DNA of 64,000 bases from Corynebacterium aurimucosum ATCC 700975 (GTDB lineage: Bacteria; Actinomycetota; Actinomycetes; Mycobacteriales; Mycobacteriaceae): assembly GCF_000022905.1 (NCBI RefSeq), contig NC_012590.1, forward strand, positions 1 to 64,000, given 5' to 3'. Of the stretch, positions 29,395 to 41,280 are shown in pieces; position 1 is the first letter of the stretch; each line of letters starts with the position of its first letter. A program made the translations under genes and the position numbers. Under the pieces are notes generated by a model. It was given only the letters and a program-made list of their open reading frames with translations. It searched no databases and was not told the DNA's origin.

Positions 29395-29670
29395 CTAACG
29401 CCAGCCCATCGTCATCAACAGACCGATGATGGCCAGGCCGAAGCCGATGCCGTAATTCCACGGTCCCAGCTCCTGCATGAACGGAATGGACTCGCCGGCC
29501 AGGTAGTTCACCACCAGCCAGAGCAGGCCGAGGAGCATGAGGCCCAGCATGATGGCGATGTACCACTTCGGGGTGCCCTCAGAGTTAATCTTGACCGGGG
29601 TGCGGTTAGTAGCAGAGCTGGAGGACTGCGGGAGTGCAGAGCCCTCCGTCGTGATCTTGGACTTTGGCAT
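29395..29670 (-). CDS. crgA: Cell division protein CrgA
   Basis: The 91-aa product has a polar N-terminus, two membrane helices (about residues 38-58 and 70-90) and the conserved [20 protein letters not shown] / [19 protein letters not shown] pattern of CrgA. In actinobacteria CrgA binds FtsZ, FtsQ and PBPs to position the septum. Downstream of pknB is its conserved location. The gene is 68 bp from pknB. Confidence 0.92.
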   Translation of the reverse strand: MPKSKITTEGSALPQSSSSATNRTPVKINSEGTPKWYIAIMLGLMLLGLLWLVVNYLAGESIPFMQELGPWNYGIGFGLAIIGLLMTMGWR

Positions 29671-29738
29671 TATTACACCTTCACGAAGAATAGGGGTGGT
29701 TAATCTGTGAGATACCTTAGCAGCTGCGGCAATGAGAG

Positions 29739-31679
29739 CTACTGCGGCAGCAGTGCTGCCGGGTCAAACTCCCAGAACCGGACCTGGATGGTCTCATCCT
29801 TGCGGATGACATCGCCGCGGCTTGCCGACGCCCATCCGATCTTGTTGCTGTCGATCGGGTTAGACGTTGGGATGCGTTCGCCCACGTCGAGGGAACCGGA
29901 CCAGCCCTTGGCACGCAGCGCGGATTCGGCTTCCTGCTGCGTGGAATGCGTAATATCCGGTGCCTGGATGAGCATCGAGTTGGAGACTTCCAGGGTGACC
30001 TGGCTGCCCTTGGGTAGCTTCTGGCCCTGCTCGACAACCCTGAGCACCTGGTTCTCCGGCAGCTCAGAATCCACCGAATTCACGGTGACGTCAAAGTCCA
30101 TGGAGGACAGCATCTCCACCGCGCGATCACGGTCCATGCCGCTGACGTCTGGAACGCTGACTTCCTTCTGGCCCTTGGATACCGTGACGCGTACTTTCGA
30201 GCCCTTGGATAGCTGCGCGCCGCCCGCTGGGTTCTGGGAAATGATCTCGCCCGCGGGGGCCTCATCATTCACCTGCTCCACGTCGGTATTCAGCTCCAAG
30301 CCGGCTTCCTCCAGCGCAGTGGTAGCTTCATCCAGCTTCATGCCGGTGAGATCCGGGACCTCGGTGACCTCTTTGCCAGAAGATACTGTCAGGGTGACCG
30401 AAGAATTCTTCTGCAGCTCCGAGCCCTCCGCCGGGTTGACGCGGATCACCTTGCCGCGGGGCACATCGGGGCTGGGCTCTTCGTTAACGGTCACCAGCAG
30501 GCCAAGCTTTTCCAGCTCTTCGACCGCTTCATTGCGCGGGCGGTTGGCCACCTTCGGGACAGTGACCATGTTCGCGCGCTGGGCTGCTTCATGCTGCTCC
30601 TGCTCGCGCTCGCGGGCCTCTTGGCGGGAGCTATCCCAGAAATCCCAGGCAAAGTAGCCAATGATGGCGACGAGGGAGGCGGCGAGCAAGGCCGCCAGCC
30701 ACTTCAAGCCGGAGCCGGCTTCCTCATCTTCCGAAGGGCGGGTGGAGGCCACCGGCGCACGGTGTTGCGCGGCCACGGGTGCCACCATTGTGGTGGGGTG
30801 ATCCTCATCGTTGACGTGGGAGCGTGCCGCTTCCGGGAGTTGCCCCTGTGCCAAACGATCAAGATCATCGCCCATCTCCCAGGCGGATTGGTAGCGATCC
30901 GCCGGGTGCTTGGCCATTGCCGTGAGCACGACGGCGTCGACGCCAAGGCGCTCTCGCTCCGTGAGCTCTTCGTCAATGAGCTCTGAGGGGGGCGTTGGAT
31001 CCTCCTGGACGTGCTGGTAGGCCACAGCAAAAGGTGTTTCACCTTCAAACGGGGTGCGCCCAGTGACCGTTTCATACATGACACATCCCAGAGCGTAGAC
31101 GTCGGAGCGGGCGTCGGCAGGCTTGCCACGGGCCTGTTCCGGGGAAAGATACTGCGCTGTACCGATGACAGCAGAGGTCTGCGTCATCGCCGACGTGGAA
31201 TCATCCAGCGCGCGGGCGATGCCGAAGTCCATGACCTTCACTTGGCCGGTGTTGGTCAGCATGATGTTGGCCGGCTTGATGTCGCGGTGGATGATCCCGG
31301 CCTCGTGGGAGGATTGGAGGGCCTCCGCTACCGGCTTGAGCACGCGCGCGGCCTCCGCCACCGTCATGGGGCCATCTTCTCGCACAATGTCGCGCAAGGT
31401 GCGGCCCTGCACGTATTCCATGACGATATACGGCACCATCAGGCCGTCGACGTCCTTTTCACCGGTATCGAAGACAGCAACGATGTTCGGGTGGTTGAGT
31501 TTGCCGGAGTTCTGGGCCTCGCGGCGGAAGCGCTCACGGAAGTTAACGTCGCGCGCCATGTCGGGGCGCAGCATCTTGATGGCGACGGTGCGCCCCAAGA
31601 CGGAGTCTTCGGCCTCGTAGACCTCGGACATGCCGCCGGAGCCGATGGACTGGCGGAGGTGGTACCGATCACTGACCAT
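29739..31679 (-). CDS. pknB: PASTA-domain serine/threonine kinase PknB
   Basis: The 646-aa membrane kinase senses cell-wall fragments and controls elongation and division. The kinase domain (about residues 5-270) has the Gly loop [30 protein letters not shown], and an activation loop with several Thr/Ser before [13 protein letters not shown]. One membrane helix (about 333-353) is followed by four extracellular PASTA repeats (about 375-640) beginning [29 protein letters not shown] and [10 protein letters not shown]. It is the last gene of the fhaA-pknB operon, 6 bp after pknA. Confidence 0.97.
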   Translation of the reverse strand: MVSDRYHLRQSIGSGGMSEVYEAEDSVLGRTVAIKMLRPDMARDVNFRERFRREAQNSGKLNHPNIVAVFDTGEKDVDGLMVPYIVMEYVQGRTLRDIVREDGPMTVAEAARVLKPVAEALQSSHEAGIIHRDIKPANIMLTNTGQVKVMDFGIARALDDSTSAMTQTSAVIGTAQYLSPEQARGKPADARSDVYALGCVMYETVTGRTPFEGETPFAVAYQHVQEDPTPPSELIDEELTERERLGVDAVVLTAMAKHPADRYQSAWEMGDDLDRLAQGQLPEAARSHVNDEDHPTTMVAPVAAQHRAPVASTRPSEDEEAGSGLKWLAALLAASLVAIIGYFAWDFWDSSRQEAREREQEQHEAAQRANMVTVPKVANRPRNEAVEELEKLGLLVTVNEEPSPDVPRGKVIRVNPAEGSELQKNSSVTLTVSSGKEVTEVPDLTGMKLDEATTALEEAGLELNTDVEQVNDEAPAGEIISQNPAGGAQLSKGSKVRVTVSKGQKEVSVPDVSGMDRDRAVEMLSSMDFDVTVNSVDSELPENQVLRVVEQGQKLPKGSQVTLEVSNSMLIQAPDITHSTQQEAESALRAKGWSGSLDVGERIPTSNPIDSNKIGWASASRGDVIRKDETIQVRFWEFDPAALLPQ

Positions 31680-31685
31680 GGCGGG

Positions 31686-33097
<1,412 letters not shown>

Positions 33098-33098
<1 letters not shown>

Positions 33099-34528
33099 TA
33101 CTGCTCACCTCCGTATGCGCGCAAGATGGCGCGACCGATGGGGGCGGAAACCTGGCCGCCGGTTGCGCCTTCACCAAGGTGTCCGCCATCTTTGACCACG
33201 ACGCCGACTGCGATGTCCTTGTCCGGGTCGAAAGCCACGTACCACGCGTGCGGGGCAAGGCCCTCGCCGTGCTCGGCGGTGCCGGTCTTCGAGGCAAAAC
33301 CGTTTCCGTCGTAGCCGAAGGTGCTGCGTTCGGACGCAAACATGAGGTCCTTGATGGTGTTGGCTGTTTCCTCGTTGATGGCTTCGGCGGCCTGGCGCGG
33401 TGTGGTGGCGCGCAGCTCATTCATTTGGGCATCGGTGATGCGGTTGACCAGGTAGGGCTCCATGCGCTTGCCCTTATTAGCCACGGTGCCGGCCATGATG
33501 GCTGCCTGGAGGGCGGACATGGTCACGTCGCGCTGGCCGATGGCGGATTGGGCGACTTGGGCGCCGTCGCCAAGCTCACCGAGCGCGCCAGCGGAAGTAT
33601 TAACACCCAACGAGTACTTCTCACCGACGCCGAAGCCCTCGGCGTACTTGCGCAGCTCATCGGCGCCGATGCTCTCCGACATCTGCACAAAGGCCGTGTT
33701 GCAGGACAGCGCGAAGGCCGTCTGCAGGGTGACGCTGTCCGCGCCGCCGCAGGACTGGTTGCCGTAGTTGGTGAGCTCCGTGACGGTATCGGGCAGCGTA
33801 ATGGACGCTGCGCCGGTCAGCGTGGAGTTCGGCTCGAAGCCGTTGTTCAGGCCTGCTGCAGTGGTGATGATCTTGAAGATGGACCCAGGGGGAAGGGTGT
33901 CCTGCGTGGCGTGATTGACCAGCGGGGTGCCTTCCTGGTTCTGCAGCTGTTCCCACTTCTCGCCAGCGTTATCACCGAGCAGGTCGGAGACGTTGAAGCT
34001 GGGGGAGGAGGCCATGGCCAAAATCTTGCCCGTCGAGGGCTGGATGGCTACGGCCGCGCCGTTATAGCCCGGTCCAGCGAGCTGATCGTAGGCGGTTTGC
34101 TGTAGGGCTGGATCGACGGTGACTTCGACGTTCGCGCCCTTTTGCGGCTTGCCGGAGAGTATATCGAGCCAATTGCGCGCCAGGAGCGAATCATCCTTGC
34201 CATTGAGGATGTCATTCTGGGAGGCCTCCAGCTGGGAGGCGCCGAAGCGCTCCGAGAGGTAGCCGGTGATGTTGGCAAAGGCCGGGGAGTCGGCGGGGTA
34301 GGAGCGGGAGTAGTTGCCCTCGGCGTCGGCAGTGGACTGCGCCAGCACCGTGTTGCCAGCGAAGATCTGGCCACGCGGGGTCGTGCGCATCTCCAGGTAG
34401 CCGCGAACGTTCTTAGGGTTGTGGGCGTACTTGTCTGTCGAAAAAGCCTGCACCACCGTGAGGTTCACCAGGAGGACGGCGGTAAGGATCAGGGCAAAGA
34501 GGGAAACGAGGCGGATCGATCTATTCAT
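33098..34528 (-). CDS. pbpA: Penicillin-binding protein PbpA (class B transpeptidase)
   Basis: The 476-aa product has one N-terminal membrane anchor (LFALILTAVLLVNLTVV) and a short dimerisation domain. Its transpeptidase domain has the SxxK motif in PPGSIFKII (near residue 222), SxN in LSCNTAF (near 281) and KTG in ASKTGTAEHG (near 415). It crosslinks peptidoglycan together with the SEDS protein RodA encoded next to it. Its start overlaps the rodA stop (ATGA), and its stop overlaps the pknA start. Confidence 0.96.
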
Positions 34529-35877
34529 CGCGTGGCCTCCTGGACGGCGGGGAACATGGACGTGTCAGTGGGTGCGTTTGAGCTCAGCTCGCGCGCCGGG
34601 CGGCGTGCCGCGTTGGAGATGCGCAGCAGGATGGCCAGCAGCATGTAGTTGGCCATGAGCGAGGAGCCACCCGCAGACATGAACGGCGTGGTCAAGCCCG
34701 TCATGGGCAGCAGCGCGGAGATGCCGCCAGTGACGACGAAGACCTGCACGGCCAGCGTCAGGGCCAGCCCTGAAGAGACCAGTTTGCCATAGGTATCACG
34801 GCAGGTCAGCGCGGTGCGGAAGCCGCGAGAGACGAGCATGGCAAACAGCACAAGTACCGCGGCGAGGCCAACCAACCCGAACTCTTCACCGATTCCGGCC
34901 AGGATGAAGTCCGAGTGTGCCACCGGCACCATGTCCGGGTGGCCCTGGCCTAGGCCGGTGCCGGTAATGCCGCCGGAGGACATGCCAAACAGCGCCTGGG
35001 AGAGCTGGTAGCCGGTGGAATCATAGTTAGCCAGCGGATCCAGGAAGTTGGAGAAGCGCTGCTGGATCTTCTCCGAGACCTGGTAGATGCCGAAGCCACC
35101 GATGCCCACGAGAATGACGCCAATGAGCAGCCAGCTCACGCGGTTGGTGGCCATGAAGAGCATGCCGAGCACTGTGCTAAACAGCAGCAAGGCCGGGCCA
35201 AAGTCATTGGAAATGCCCATGATGACAATCGCGATGCCCCAAATCACCAGGATGGGGGCGAGATCTCGCAGGCGCGGCAGTGAAATGCCGAGGAACTTGT
35301 AGCCAGCCACCGTAAACAGCGAACGCTTCTGGGTCAGCAGCATGGCGAAGAACAGGATCAACAGGATCTTGGAAAACTCACCCGGCTGGATGGAAAATGG
35401 CCCGAGCCACAGCCAGATGCGGGCATCCACGCCCGGGGGCTGCGGCCACACGAGGGGCAACGCGAGGAGGATGAGGCCGAGCGCGCCCAGGATATAGGAG
35501 TAGCGGGTGAGCGAGCGGTGATCACGCAGGAGAACCAGCACCAGCGCGAAGAGGATGAGACCCACGATGGTCCACATCACCTGTCGCACCGCCAGGCCGC
35601 CGCCATTCGCTAGGTCGAGGCGCTGCAATAAAATGAGCCCGGTGCCGTTGAGCACCGCGACGATGGGCAGCATGAGCTGATCCGCGTAGGGCGCTAGGAA
35701 GCAGAGCACCAAGTGAGCGATGGCGAAGACGCCGATGAAGCCGCCGATCAGGTAGAGCACATCGAGGGTCAGCACGTTGCCTTGGGAGAGCTCGAGACTG
35801 ACCAGGGTGATGGCGAAGACCACGGTGGCGAGTACCAGCAGGCCGAATTCGGTGCCGCGGGAGAAGAATTTACTCAT
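34525..35877 (-). CDS. rodA: SEDS glycosyltransferase RodA/FtsW family
   Basis: The 450-aa polytopic protein (about 12 membrane helices) polymerises lipid II and pairs with PbpA. Family hallmarks are the loop RIWLWLGPFSIQPGEFSKILLILFFA (split here as RIWLWLGPFSIQPGE then FSKILL), the segment GISNDFGPALL, GGITGTGLGQG, FILAGIGEEFG and the C-terminal MTGLTTPFMSAGGSS. The gene abuts pstP (stop 35878, start 35877) and overlaps pbpA by 4 bp, so it belongs to the tightly coupled wall-elongation operon. Confidence 0.96.
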   Translation of the reverse strand: MSKFFSRGTEFGLLVLATVVFAITLVSLELSQGNVLTLDVLYLIGGFIGVFAIAHLVLCFLAPYADQLMLPIVAVLNGTGLILLQRLDLANGGGLAVRQVMWTIVGLILFALVLVLLRDHRSLTRYSYILGALGLILLALPLVWPQPPGVDARIWLWLGPFSIQPGEFSKILLILFFAMLLTQKRSLFTVAGYKFLGISLPRLRDLAPILVIWGIAIVIMGISNDFGPALLLFSTVLGMLFMATNRVSWLLIGVILVGIGGFGIYQVSEKIQQRFSNFLDPLANYDSTGYQLSQALFGMSSGGITGTGLGQGHPDMVPVAHSDFILAGIGEEFGLVGLAAVLVLFAMLVSRGFRTALTCRDTYGKLVSSGLALTLAVQVFVVTGGISALLPMTGLTTPFMSAGGSSLMANYMLLAILLRISNAARRPARELSSNAPTDTSMFPAVQEATR

Positions 35878-37203
35878 CTACTTCACCTCCCGGCAGTTTC
35901 CTTTAGACGCGTCTTTATCTTTTCCGTCCTTCGACGAGGTGGGACAAGGCTTGAGCGCCTTGTCCGAGAGCTGCGAAAGCTGCGTCTGCACCTCGTCATA
36001 AGAACCGGAGGGCAGGTTGCCCACGGCGGCACGTTCGGATTCGGGCAAATCCTTCAGCGTGAAGGGCGCGAAATCGCCGTCGCAGGCGCCGTGCCCCAGC
36101 TTGAGCGCGTTCTCCTTGCTCAAGCAGGCATTTTGATACGTGTGGTGCAGCGGGCGGCCGAAAACCTCATAGTCCGCGCCTTCTTGGATGGTGAGGACAC
36201 CGTCCTCGTTCGCGGTGACGTAGTAGTTATTGCTGAGGTAGCTCTTCATCCAGAGCCCGCCGCTGATGACCAGCACGATGATGATGGCAAGGCCCGCGAT
36301 GACCTTCCACCCAATCCGGCTTCGCTGTGGCCGCCGCTGTGGTTCCTCTTGGGGTTTCTCCTCAGCGGCCTGCGCTTTTGGGGGTGAGATCAGCTTGGCA
36401 GCGCGGCTGGCGGAGGAATCCGGGTGCGTCGGCTCCGGGACGACGCCCTGGATGGCGCCAACGGTCATTGGGGCGTTCTCATCACCCTCGCCCTCCACGA
36501 CCTCTGCCACCACGATGGTTACGTTGTCCGGGCCGCCGGAGCGCAGCGCCAGATCCCGCAGGGTGGTAGCGGCTTCTTCGACGGTGCCCTGCTTCAGCGC
36601 TTGCTCGATGGTAGAGGCCGTCACCGGATCCGAGAGGCCATCCGAGCACAGCAGGAGGCGGTCGCCGGGTTTAGCATCGAGCATGAAGAGCGTCGGCTCC
36701 ACTGGGCGGCCCGTGTAGGCCTTGAGGATCAACGACTTCTGTGGGTGGGAAGATACATCTTCTGGGTCGAGCTTGCCCTCGTCCACCAGGGACTGCACAT
36801 AGGTGTCATCCTTGGTGATCTGGGTCAGCTTGCCCTCACGCAGCCGGTAGCCGCGGGAATCACCCACGTGGCACACGCCGAACTCCGAGCCGTTAAAGAG
36901 CAGGGCGGTCAGCGTGGTGCCCATGCCCTCGGTCTCCGGGTGCTCATCCACGTGCTCGCGGATTGCCGCATTGGCATCTTCTGCCGCCGCGCCGAGCAGG
37001 GCCAGCATGTCATTATCACCCGGATCCCGCTCGAGGGAGGCCATGTGCTCCACCATGGTGGTGGAGGCGACCTCGCCGGCGGCGTGTCCACCCATGCCGT
37101 CGGCAAGCACCAGCAGGTGCGGGCCCGCGTGGGCGGAATCCTCGTTGTTTTCGCGGACCAATCCGCGGTCCGTCACTGCAGTAAAAGTCAGGCTTAAAGT
37201 CAT
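35878..37203 (-). CDS. pstP: PP2C-type Ser/Thr phosphatase PstP
   Basis: The 441-aa product has a cytoplasmic PP2C domain (residues 1-235) with metal-binding motifs RENNEDSAH, ADGMGGHAAGE, VGDSRGYRL, CSDGLSD and GGPDNVTIVV. A basic linker and one membrane helix (VIAGLAIIIVLVISGGLWM, about 303-321) lead to an extracellular domain containing Cys residues. It reverses PknA/PknB phosphorylation. The start overlaps fhaB by 4 bp. The symbol ppp is also used in corynebacteria. Confidence 0.95.
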   Translation of the reverse strand: MTLSLTFTAVTDRGLVRENNEDSAHAGPHLLVLADGMGGHAAGEVASTTMVEHMASLERDPGDNDMLALLGAAAEDANAAIREHVDEHPETEGMGTTLTALLFNGSEFGVCHVGDSRGYRLREGKLTQITKDDTYVQSLVDEGKLDPEDVSSHPQKSLILKAYTGRPVEPTLFMLDAKPGDRLLLCSDGLSDPVTASTIEQALKQGTVEEAATTLRDLALRSGGPDNVTIVVAEVVEGEGDENAPMTVGAIQGVVPEPTHPDSSASRAAKLISPPKAQAAEEKPQEEPQRRPQRSRIGWKVIAGLAIIIVLVISGGLWMKSYLSNNYYVTANEDGVLTIQEGADYEVFGRPLHHTYQNACLSKENALKLGHGACDGDFAPFTLKDLPESERAAVGNLPSGSYDEVQTQLSQLSDKALKPCPTSSKDGKDKDASKGNCREVK

Positions 37204-37652
37204 GCCATCAACCTCACGGTCGTTCGGCCAAGTTTGATATCGGAGCCGACTCCGACTCGTTCTGGCTGGTCAATGCGAACGCCACCAACAAAGGTGCCGT
37301 TGCGGGATTCGAGGTCCTCCACGAACCACTCGCTGCCCCTGCGGAACAGACGAGCGTGGTGGCCGGAGGAGAAATCATCACCAGTGACAAAGTCACAGTC
37401 CTGTGCGCGGCCCATCGTACAGTCTTCGAGCGTGCCCAGTTCCATGTGGGAACCGCGCAGCGGCCCATCCACGATGGCGATCTCACGCGGCGCTTCGCGA
37501 CGCTTCTGGGATCCCTTCACTGGGGACGATGCCTGGTAGACGCCGGCAGCCTTATTGGCGTCGCGGCGCATGGCGTTGAGCGCGACCAAGATAAACAGCC
37601 ACAACAACACCAGCAGGCCGATGCGCAGCGAGAGCAGCACGATCGAATCCAT
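37200..37652 (-). CDS. fhaB: Membrane FHA-domain protein FhaB
   Basis: The 150-aa product has an N-terminal membrane helix (LLSLRIGLLVLLWLFILVAL) and a C-terminal phosphothreonine-binding FHA domain. The domain includes MGRAQDCDFV, the SSGHHARLF strand and LESRNGTFVGG. FhaB (FipA in mycobacteria) recruits phosphorylated division proteins. The first helix anchors it next to the kinases. It is 44 bp after fhaA. Confidence 0.93.
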   Translation of the reverse strand: MDSIVLLSLRIGLLVLLWLFILVALNAMRRDANKAAGVYQASSPVKGSQKRREAPREIAIVDGPLRGSHMELGTLEDCTMGRAQDCDFVTGDDFSSGHHARLFRRGSEWFVEDLESRNGTFVGGVRIDQPERVGVGSDIKLGRTTVRLMA

Positions 37653-37696
37653 GGAAAATCCTTACGCTAAAAATGTGGGAACGTTGCCGGGGTGGC

Positions 37697-38521
37697 TTAA
37701 TAGCCTTGGCCCTCGAGGCCGGTGATGCGTACCTCGATGTGGGAGTGGCCGAGGGTGATCACGTCGCCGTCGGCAAGCAGCCAGTTCTCAATAGGGGTGT
37801 CGTTCACGGTGGTGCCGTTCGTGGACTGCAGGTCCACCAGCACGGCGTCCTGGCCGTTCCAGGTAATCTCCGCGTGCTGGCGGGAGACACCGGTATCGGG
37901 CAGGCGCAGGTCCGCGTCGTTGCTGCGGCCCAGGATGTTGGAGCCTTCCTGCACGTGGTAGACGCGGGAGGAGCCGTCCTGCAGCATAAGCGTCACCGCA
38001 GGACCCTGCGGTGCAGGCTCGTTCGGGGTGGGGGCCATGAAGGCGGTGGTTGCGGCCTCATCGGCGTTGTGCGGCTGGGTCATAGAGTCCTCCTGACCAT
38101 GGTCGTGGTGGAAAATCGCATCGAATCCGGTTTCTTCGGTGGGCTCGTGATCCAAAAAAGAGGACACGCGCAACTGCCCAGTCCGCAGCCCCGACTCCTC
38201 CGCGATGCGGACGATGACCGGCCCGGCGAGGGACCAGCCACTGTTACGGATGAAGCGGGTGAGCTGATCAGCTAGATCCTTGGGAACACCCCGGTCCTGG
38301 GAGAGGTTCTCGATGTCCTTGGAGGATACGCCGACGGTCATGACGTTGGGGCTATACAGCTTGCCGTCATCACCGCGGGACAAATTGTCCTGCGCCTCCT
38401 GCTTGAGAAGCTCCTCAATCTCAGCGGGGACGACTTTGCCGCCGAAGACAAAGGCCATGCCGTTGTCCAGTCCGCGTTGCAGGGAAGAATCCAGCTTGGC
38501 GAGCTTATCTAGCAATGCCAT
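37697..38521 (-). CDS. fhaA: DUF3662 and FHA domain protein FhaA
   Basis: The 274-aa product has an N-terminal DUF3662 domain (about 1-125; ALLDKLAKLDSSLQRGLDN...) and a C-terminal FHA domain (about 180-270) with LGRSNDADLRL, GVSRQHAEI and LQSTNGTTVND. FhaA binds phosphorylated partners such as the MviN-type flippase pseudokinase in mycobacteria. As the first gene of the operon, its promoter should lie in 38522-38700, upstream of which the tRNA-Leu gene is divergent. Confidence 0.94.
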   Translation of the reverse strand: MALLDKLAKLDSSLQRGLDNGMAFVFGGKVVPAEIEELLKQEAQDNLSRGDDGKLYSPNVMTVGVSSKDIENLSQDRGVPKDLADQLTRFIRNSGWSLAGPVIVRIAEESGLRTGQLRVSSFLDHEPTEETGFDAIFHHDHGQEDSMTQPHNADEAATTAFMAPTPNEPAPQGPAVTLMLQDGSSRVYHVQEGSNILGRSNDADLRLPDTGVSRQHAEITWNGQDAVLVDLQSTNGTTVNDTPIENWLLADGDVITLGHSHIEVRITGLEGQGY

Positions 38522-38711
38522 AGGAAGAGCCGTCCTCCTTTCGGGATGTTTTCAGGGAGAGATATAGCAGCGATCAGTATAGAATGCTTTCCTCCACATA
38601 ACGTAGACGCGCGCGGCAAAGTTCCCTGGAAAGTTCGGGTTTGCCAGCGGATTTGTAGAATCTGCTGGACTGCGTGCTAAGGTTAGCTAGTCGCCAAGAC
38701 ATCAATACCCT

Positions 38712-38796
38712 GCCCGGGTGGCGGAATTGGCAGACGCGCTGGCTTCAGGTGCCAGTGTCCTTATAGGACGTGCGGGTTCAAGTCCCGCCCCGGGCA
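38712..38796 (+). tRNA. tRNA-Leu (CAG)
   Basis: A class II tRNA of 85 nt. Acceptor GCCCGGG pairs with CCCGGGC, the D arm carries GGCAGACGCGC, the anticodon loop CTTCAGG carries CAG, a long variable arm is present, and the T loop is TTCAAGT. Confidence 0.96.
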
Positions 38797-38822
38797 CGCT
38801 GAGCAGTTGAACAAACTGTGAC

Positions 38823-38875
38823 ACCGGAGGTAACAAACTCGAAAGGGTTCGTGACCTCCGGTTTCTTCTGTTTTT
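38823..38875 (+). terminator. Terminator after tRNA-Leu
   Basis: A long interrupted stem begins ACCGGAGGT and closes with ACCTCCGGT at 38854-38862, with a GAAA loop. It is followed by TTTCTTCTGTTTTT. Confidence 0.75.
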
Positions 38876-39395
38876 CTGTGGGGTCATGCCGAGAATCGTA
38901 CTTGTGGGGATGGAGTGGGAGAATCCCAGGCATGGAGACTGATTGGGTATCGGGAACCTATGGGTTGGCTTTGGTAGTCGTCAACTTCGTCGCATCAAAG
39001 TCGAATAGACTTTTGCGGAATCTCTTTGCGTCGCAGATGTTCCCCATTTGCCAACATTTTTAAGTGGATTGTCTCATGTGGGACGCTTCAAACATTGGTG
39101 GGATGTTTCCTTATGCAGACGTATGAATGACAACAAAGATCAGGATTGTAACCATCTTGAATATCGTTGTCGCTGATTAGTCTGTTTCCAGTTGCGCCAC
39201 CAACTTTTGGTCTGGAGCTAGACGATACCTTCAGTCTAGAAAAGGATACTTCAAACTTCCGTACTGCAAGCATGTCTCAAGACGCAGAGAGGAAGAAGAG
39301 CTTGGCACAGAGTTATAGGTGATAAATACCCACTTTGAGTGTATATTCGCAGATAGAATGACAAAGACGTTATTTTTGGAAGGACACGAAGGCGA
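38876..39395. other. Gene-free stretch before the accessory region
   Basis: This 520-bp, relatively AT-rich stretch contains only short frames without ribosome sites or recognisable motifs. The last part (39380-39395) is the leader of the hsdM remnant, with an AAGGA ribosome site. I see no RNA gene or repeat. Confidence 0.5.
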
Positions 39396-39607
39396 ATGTC
39401 ACCCTCAACGAAAAAGCTCAGCGAGATAACCTCCACAAGACCCTTGACAGCATTACCAATGATTTGCGCGGCAAGGTTGATGGCTGGGACTTCAAGGCCT
39501 ATGTGTTAGGCACGTTGTTTTACCGCTATTTGTGTGACCACCTTTTCCACATCATCCTGGGCTACTTTTCAAAGAGCGCCAGTGGGCTACATTTCGAAGA
39601 GCACTGA
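39396..39607 (+). pseudogene. hsdM 5' remnant (type I restriction-modification methylase)
   Basis: From about 39416 the frame reads KAQRDNLHKTLDSITNDLRG, then KVDGWDFKAYVLGTLFYRYL and CDH, the unmistakable N-terminus of HsdM N6-adenine methylases. The start ATG at 39396 is in the wrong frame; one extra A in the AAAAA run (39409-39413 region) would restore it. Similarity ends after LCDH (about 39540), where IS21-like end repeats begin. The SAM-binding and NPPF regions are absent, so there is no enzyme. Confidence 0.75.
39559..39602 (+). repeat. Tandem IS-end repeats (GGGCTAC..TTC..AGAGC)
   Basis: Two direct copies, GGGCTACTTTTCAAAGAGC (39559-39577) and GGGCTACATTTCGAAGAGC (39584-39602), have a 25-bp period. 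Short tandem subterminal repeats are typical of IS21-family ends. They mark the point where hsdM is cut. Confidence 0.6.
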
Positions 39608-39720
39608 CAACGCGTTGCCTGTGTAACAAACATGTAGCTTTTATATAAACAATACATGTAGAAAAAGTTTAGTTTTGTGTAGGTTTTAAGAAACCTCATT
39701 TCTCGATCAGGAGGCATTGC

Positions 39721-41031
39721 ATGGAGCAGAACAAGCGAGTTGCCGGGAGCGCACTGGCCGCGTTGAGCGCACTGACGCTGGGCGTTGGCATGATGGCAAC
39801 ACCCCCGGTGGCGCAGGCGCAAAGCTCGTCGAGCTCCATTGTCGACGAGGCCGGCAGTTCGGTGAACCTGGGCTCAGAGATGGGGGAAGTCCCTGAGCGG
39901 GATGCGCCGGTCTACCGCAGCGGCTTGCCTGACGTGGAACCGCAGGGCGAGCCGGGCACTGTGCTGGCTGAGGTGCCGCTAGATGTCAATGTCGGACTTT
40001 CGAGTGCGTCGGAGCAGTACCGCATCGCCTACACCACCGTTGACCAGCACGGAAAGCCTGCTGTGAGCACCGGAGCAGTGTACCTGCCGGAGGGCGAGAA
40101 GCCGGAGGGCGGCTGGCCGGTGCTGGCATGGGCGCACGGCACTGTGGGTCAGAGCGATGAATGCGCACCGTCAATCAACCCCCTGTGGCCGGTCGAGGAA
40201 GAGTACCTCAACACCTTCTTGGACGAGGGCTACGCAATCGTCGCCACGGATTACGTGGGGTTGGATTCGCCCGGGTTCCACAGCTACCTCAACGGCAAGG
40301 TCGCGGCGGAAAACGTGGTGGACTCTGTTGCGGCTGCGCACCAGATGGACGCGACAACGGACACTGAGCCCGTGTTGGCGGACGAGTGGGCAGTGATCGG
40401 GCAGTCCCAGGGCGGCGGTGTGGCTCTCCACGTCGCGCACAGGGCAACGGAGCTGAGCGAAGACCTCGAGTTCGACTACCGCGGCGGGGTGGCCACGGGC
40501 GCGCCGGCGTACGTTGAGAATCTGTTGCTCACCTTTGGCCCCTCCTTCCCGCCCATGCCGCTTCCGGAGATCATGGGAACGTACATGCTCTACGTCCTGG
40601 CTTCTGTGTACGAGGCGAACCCGGACATCGACTTCGACTCAGCGCTTACCGACGAAGGCCGCCGCATGATCGCCGCGTCCGAGCAGAGCTGCCTCTTCGA
40701 GGTCGGTGAGGCGATGGAAGGTGTGAACCTGGCGCGGGCGTTCAAGAAGCCGCTGCGTGAGGTGCCTGGGGCGGATGCCGCAATCCGTGAATTCCTGGCC
40801 ACCCCGGTTTCCGGCTACGACAAGCCGGTCTTCTTGGGACACGGTTTGTTCGATTCGGACGTGCCCACTCCGATCGGGGTGATCCTCAACTCCAGCATGT
40901 GGCTGCGCCAGTTTATCGGCTCCCCGCGCAATAACCGAGTGGTGGTCAGGTGGTACCCGGCCGACCACGTTGACACGATGAACGAGTCCACCGCCGACTC
41001 CGTACCGTTCCTGGACGGGATCATGAACTAA
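39721..41031 (+). CDS. Secreted lipase (LIP/secretory lipase family)
   Basis: The 436-aa product starts at an ATG with AGGAGG upstream. The signal peptide has a cleavage after AQAQ near residue 34. It is an alpha/beta hydrolase of the actinobacterial secretory lipase type: PVLAWAHGTVG (oxyanion region), IVATDYVGLDSPG, nucleophile Ser in GQSQGGG (near residue 222), and a late Asp/His pair (GHGLFDSDVP; WYPADHVDTM). It should hydrolyse triacylglycerols or related esters outside the cell. A disrupted paralogue follows at 41281. Confidence 0.9.
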   Translation: MEQNKRVAGSALAALSALTLGVGMMATPPVAQAQSSSSSIVDEAGSSVNLGSEMGEVPERDAPVYRSGLPDVEPQGEPGTVLAEVPLDVNVGLSSASEQYRIAYTTVDQHGKPAVSTGAVYLPEGEKPEGGWPVLAWAHGTVGQSDECAPSINPLWPVEEEYLNTFLDEGYAIVATDYVGLDSPGFHSYLNGKVAAENVVDSVAAAHQMDATTDTEPVLADEWAVIGQSQGGGVALHVAHRATELSEDLEFDYRGGVATGAPAYVENLLLTFGPSFPPMPLPEIMGTYMLYVLASVYEANPDIDFDSALTDEGRRMIAASEQSCLFEVGEAMEGVNLARAFKKPLREVPGADAAIREFLATPVSGYDKPVFLGHGLFDSDVPTPIGVILNSSMWLRQFIGSPRNNRVVVRWYPADHVDTMNESTADSVPFLDGIMN

Positions 41032-41063
41032 GCCTCAGTTGGAGGCTGAACTCCTTGCCCGGG

Positions 41064-41207
41064 CTATACCTGTAGCTCGGGGTGGATGTCCCTATCCAGA
41101 AGGGCATCATCGTCCCAGAACCCCTCGCGGCCACCGCAGTGACAAGGCCGGTTGAACAGCCGCCAGGCCTGCATCTCGGTCGCGGTTTCGCTCCGCCGGG
41201 CAGTCAT
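41064..41207 (-). CDS. Possible 47-aa open frame between the lipases
   Basis: The frame reads MTARRSETATEMQAWRLFNR and contains PCHCGGREGFWDDD. It has a CxC pair and codon use resembling coding DNA, but no good ribosome site and no recognised family. It could be chance or a fragment. Confidence 0.25.
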   Translation of the reverse strand: MTARRSETATEMQAWRLFNRPCHCGGREGFWDDDALLDRDIHPELQV

Positions 41208-41280
41208 TCTGGGTAAAAAAGATACCTAGATTCAACGCGGATTCAACGCTGCGCCCGCGGGAGACATGCAGGAGGCAGAT

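Noticed and set aside
39088..39436. Two 61-codon minus-strand frames before the hsdM remnant
   Set aside because: Short, overlapping, without ribosome sites or motifs, and antisense to the hsdM leader.
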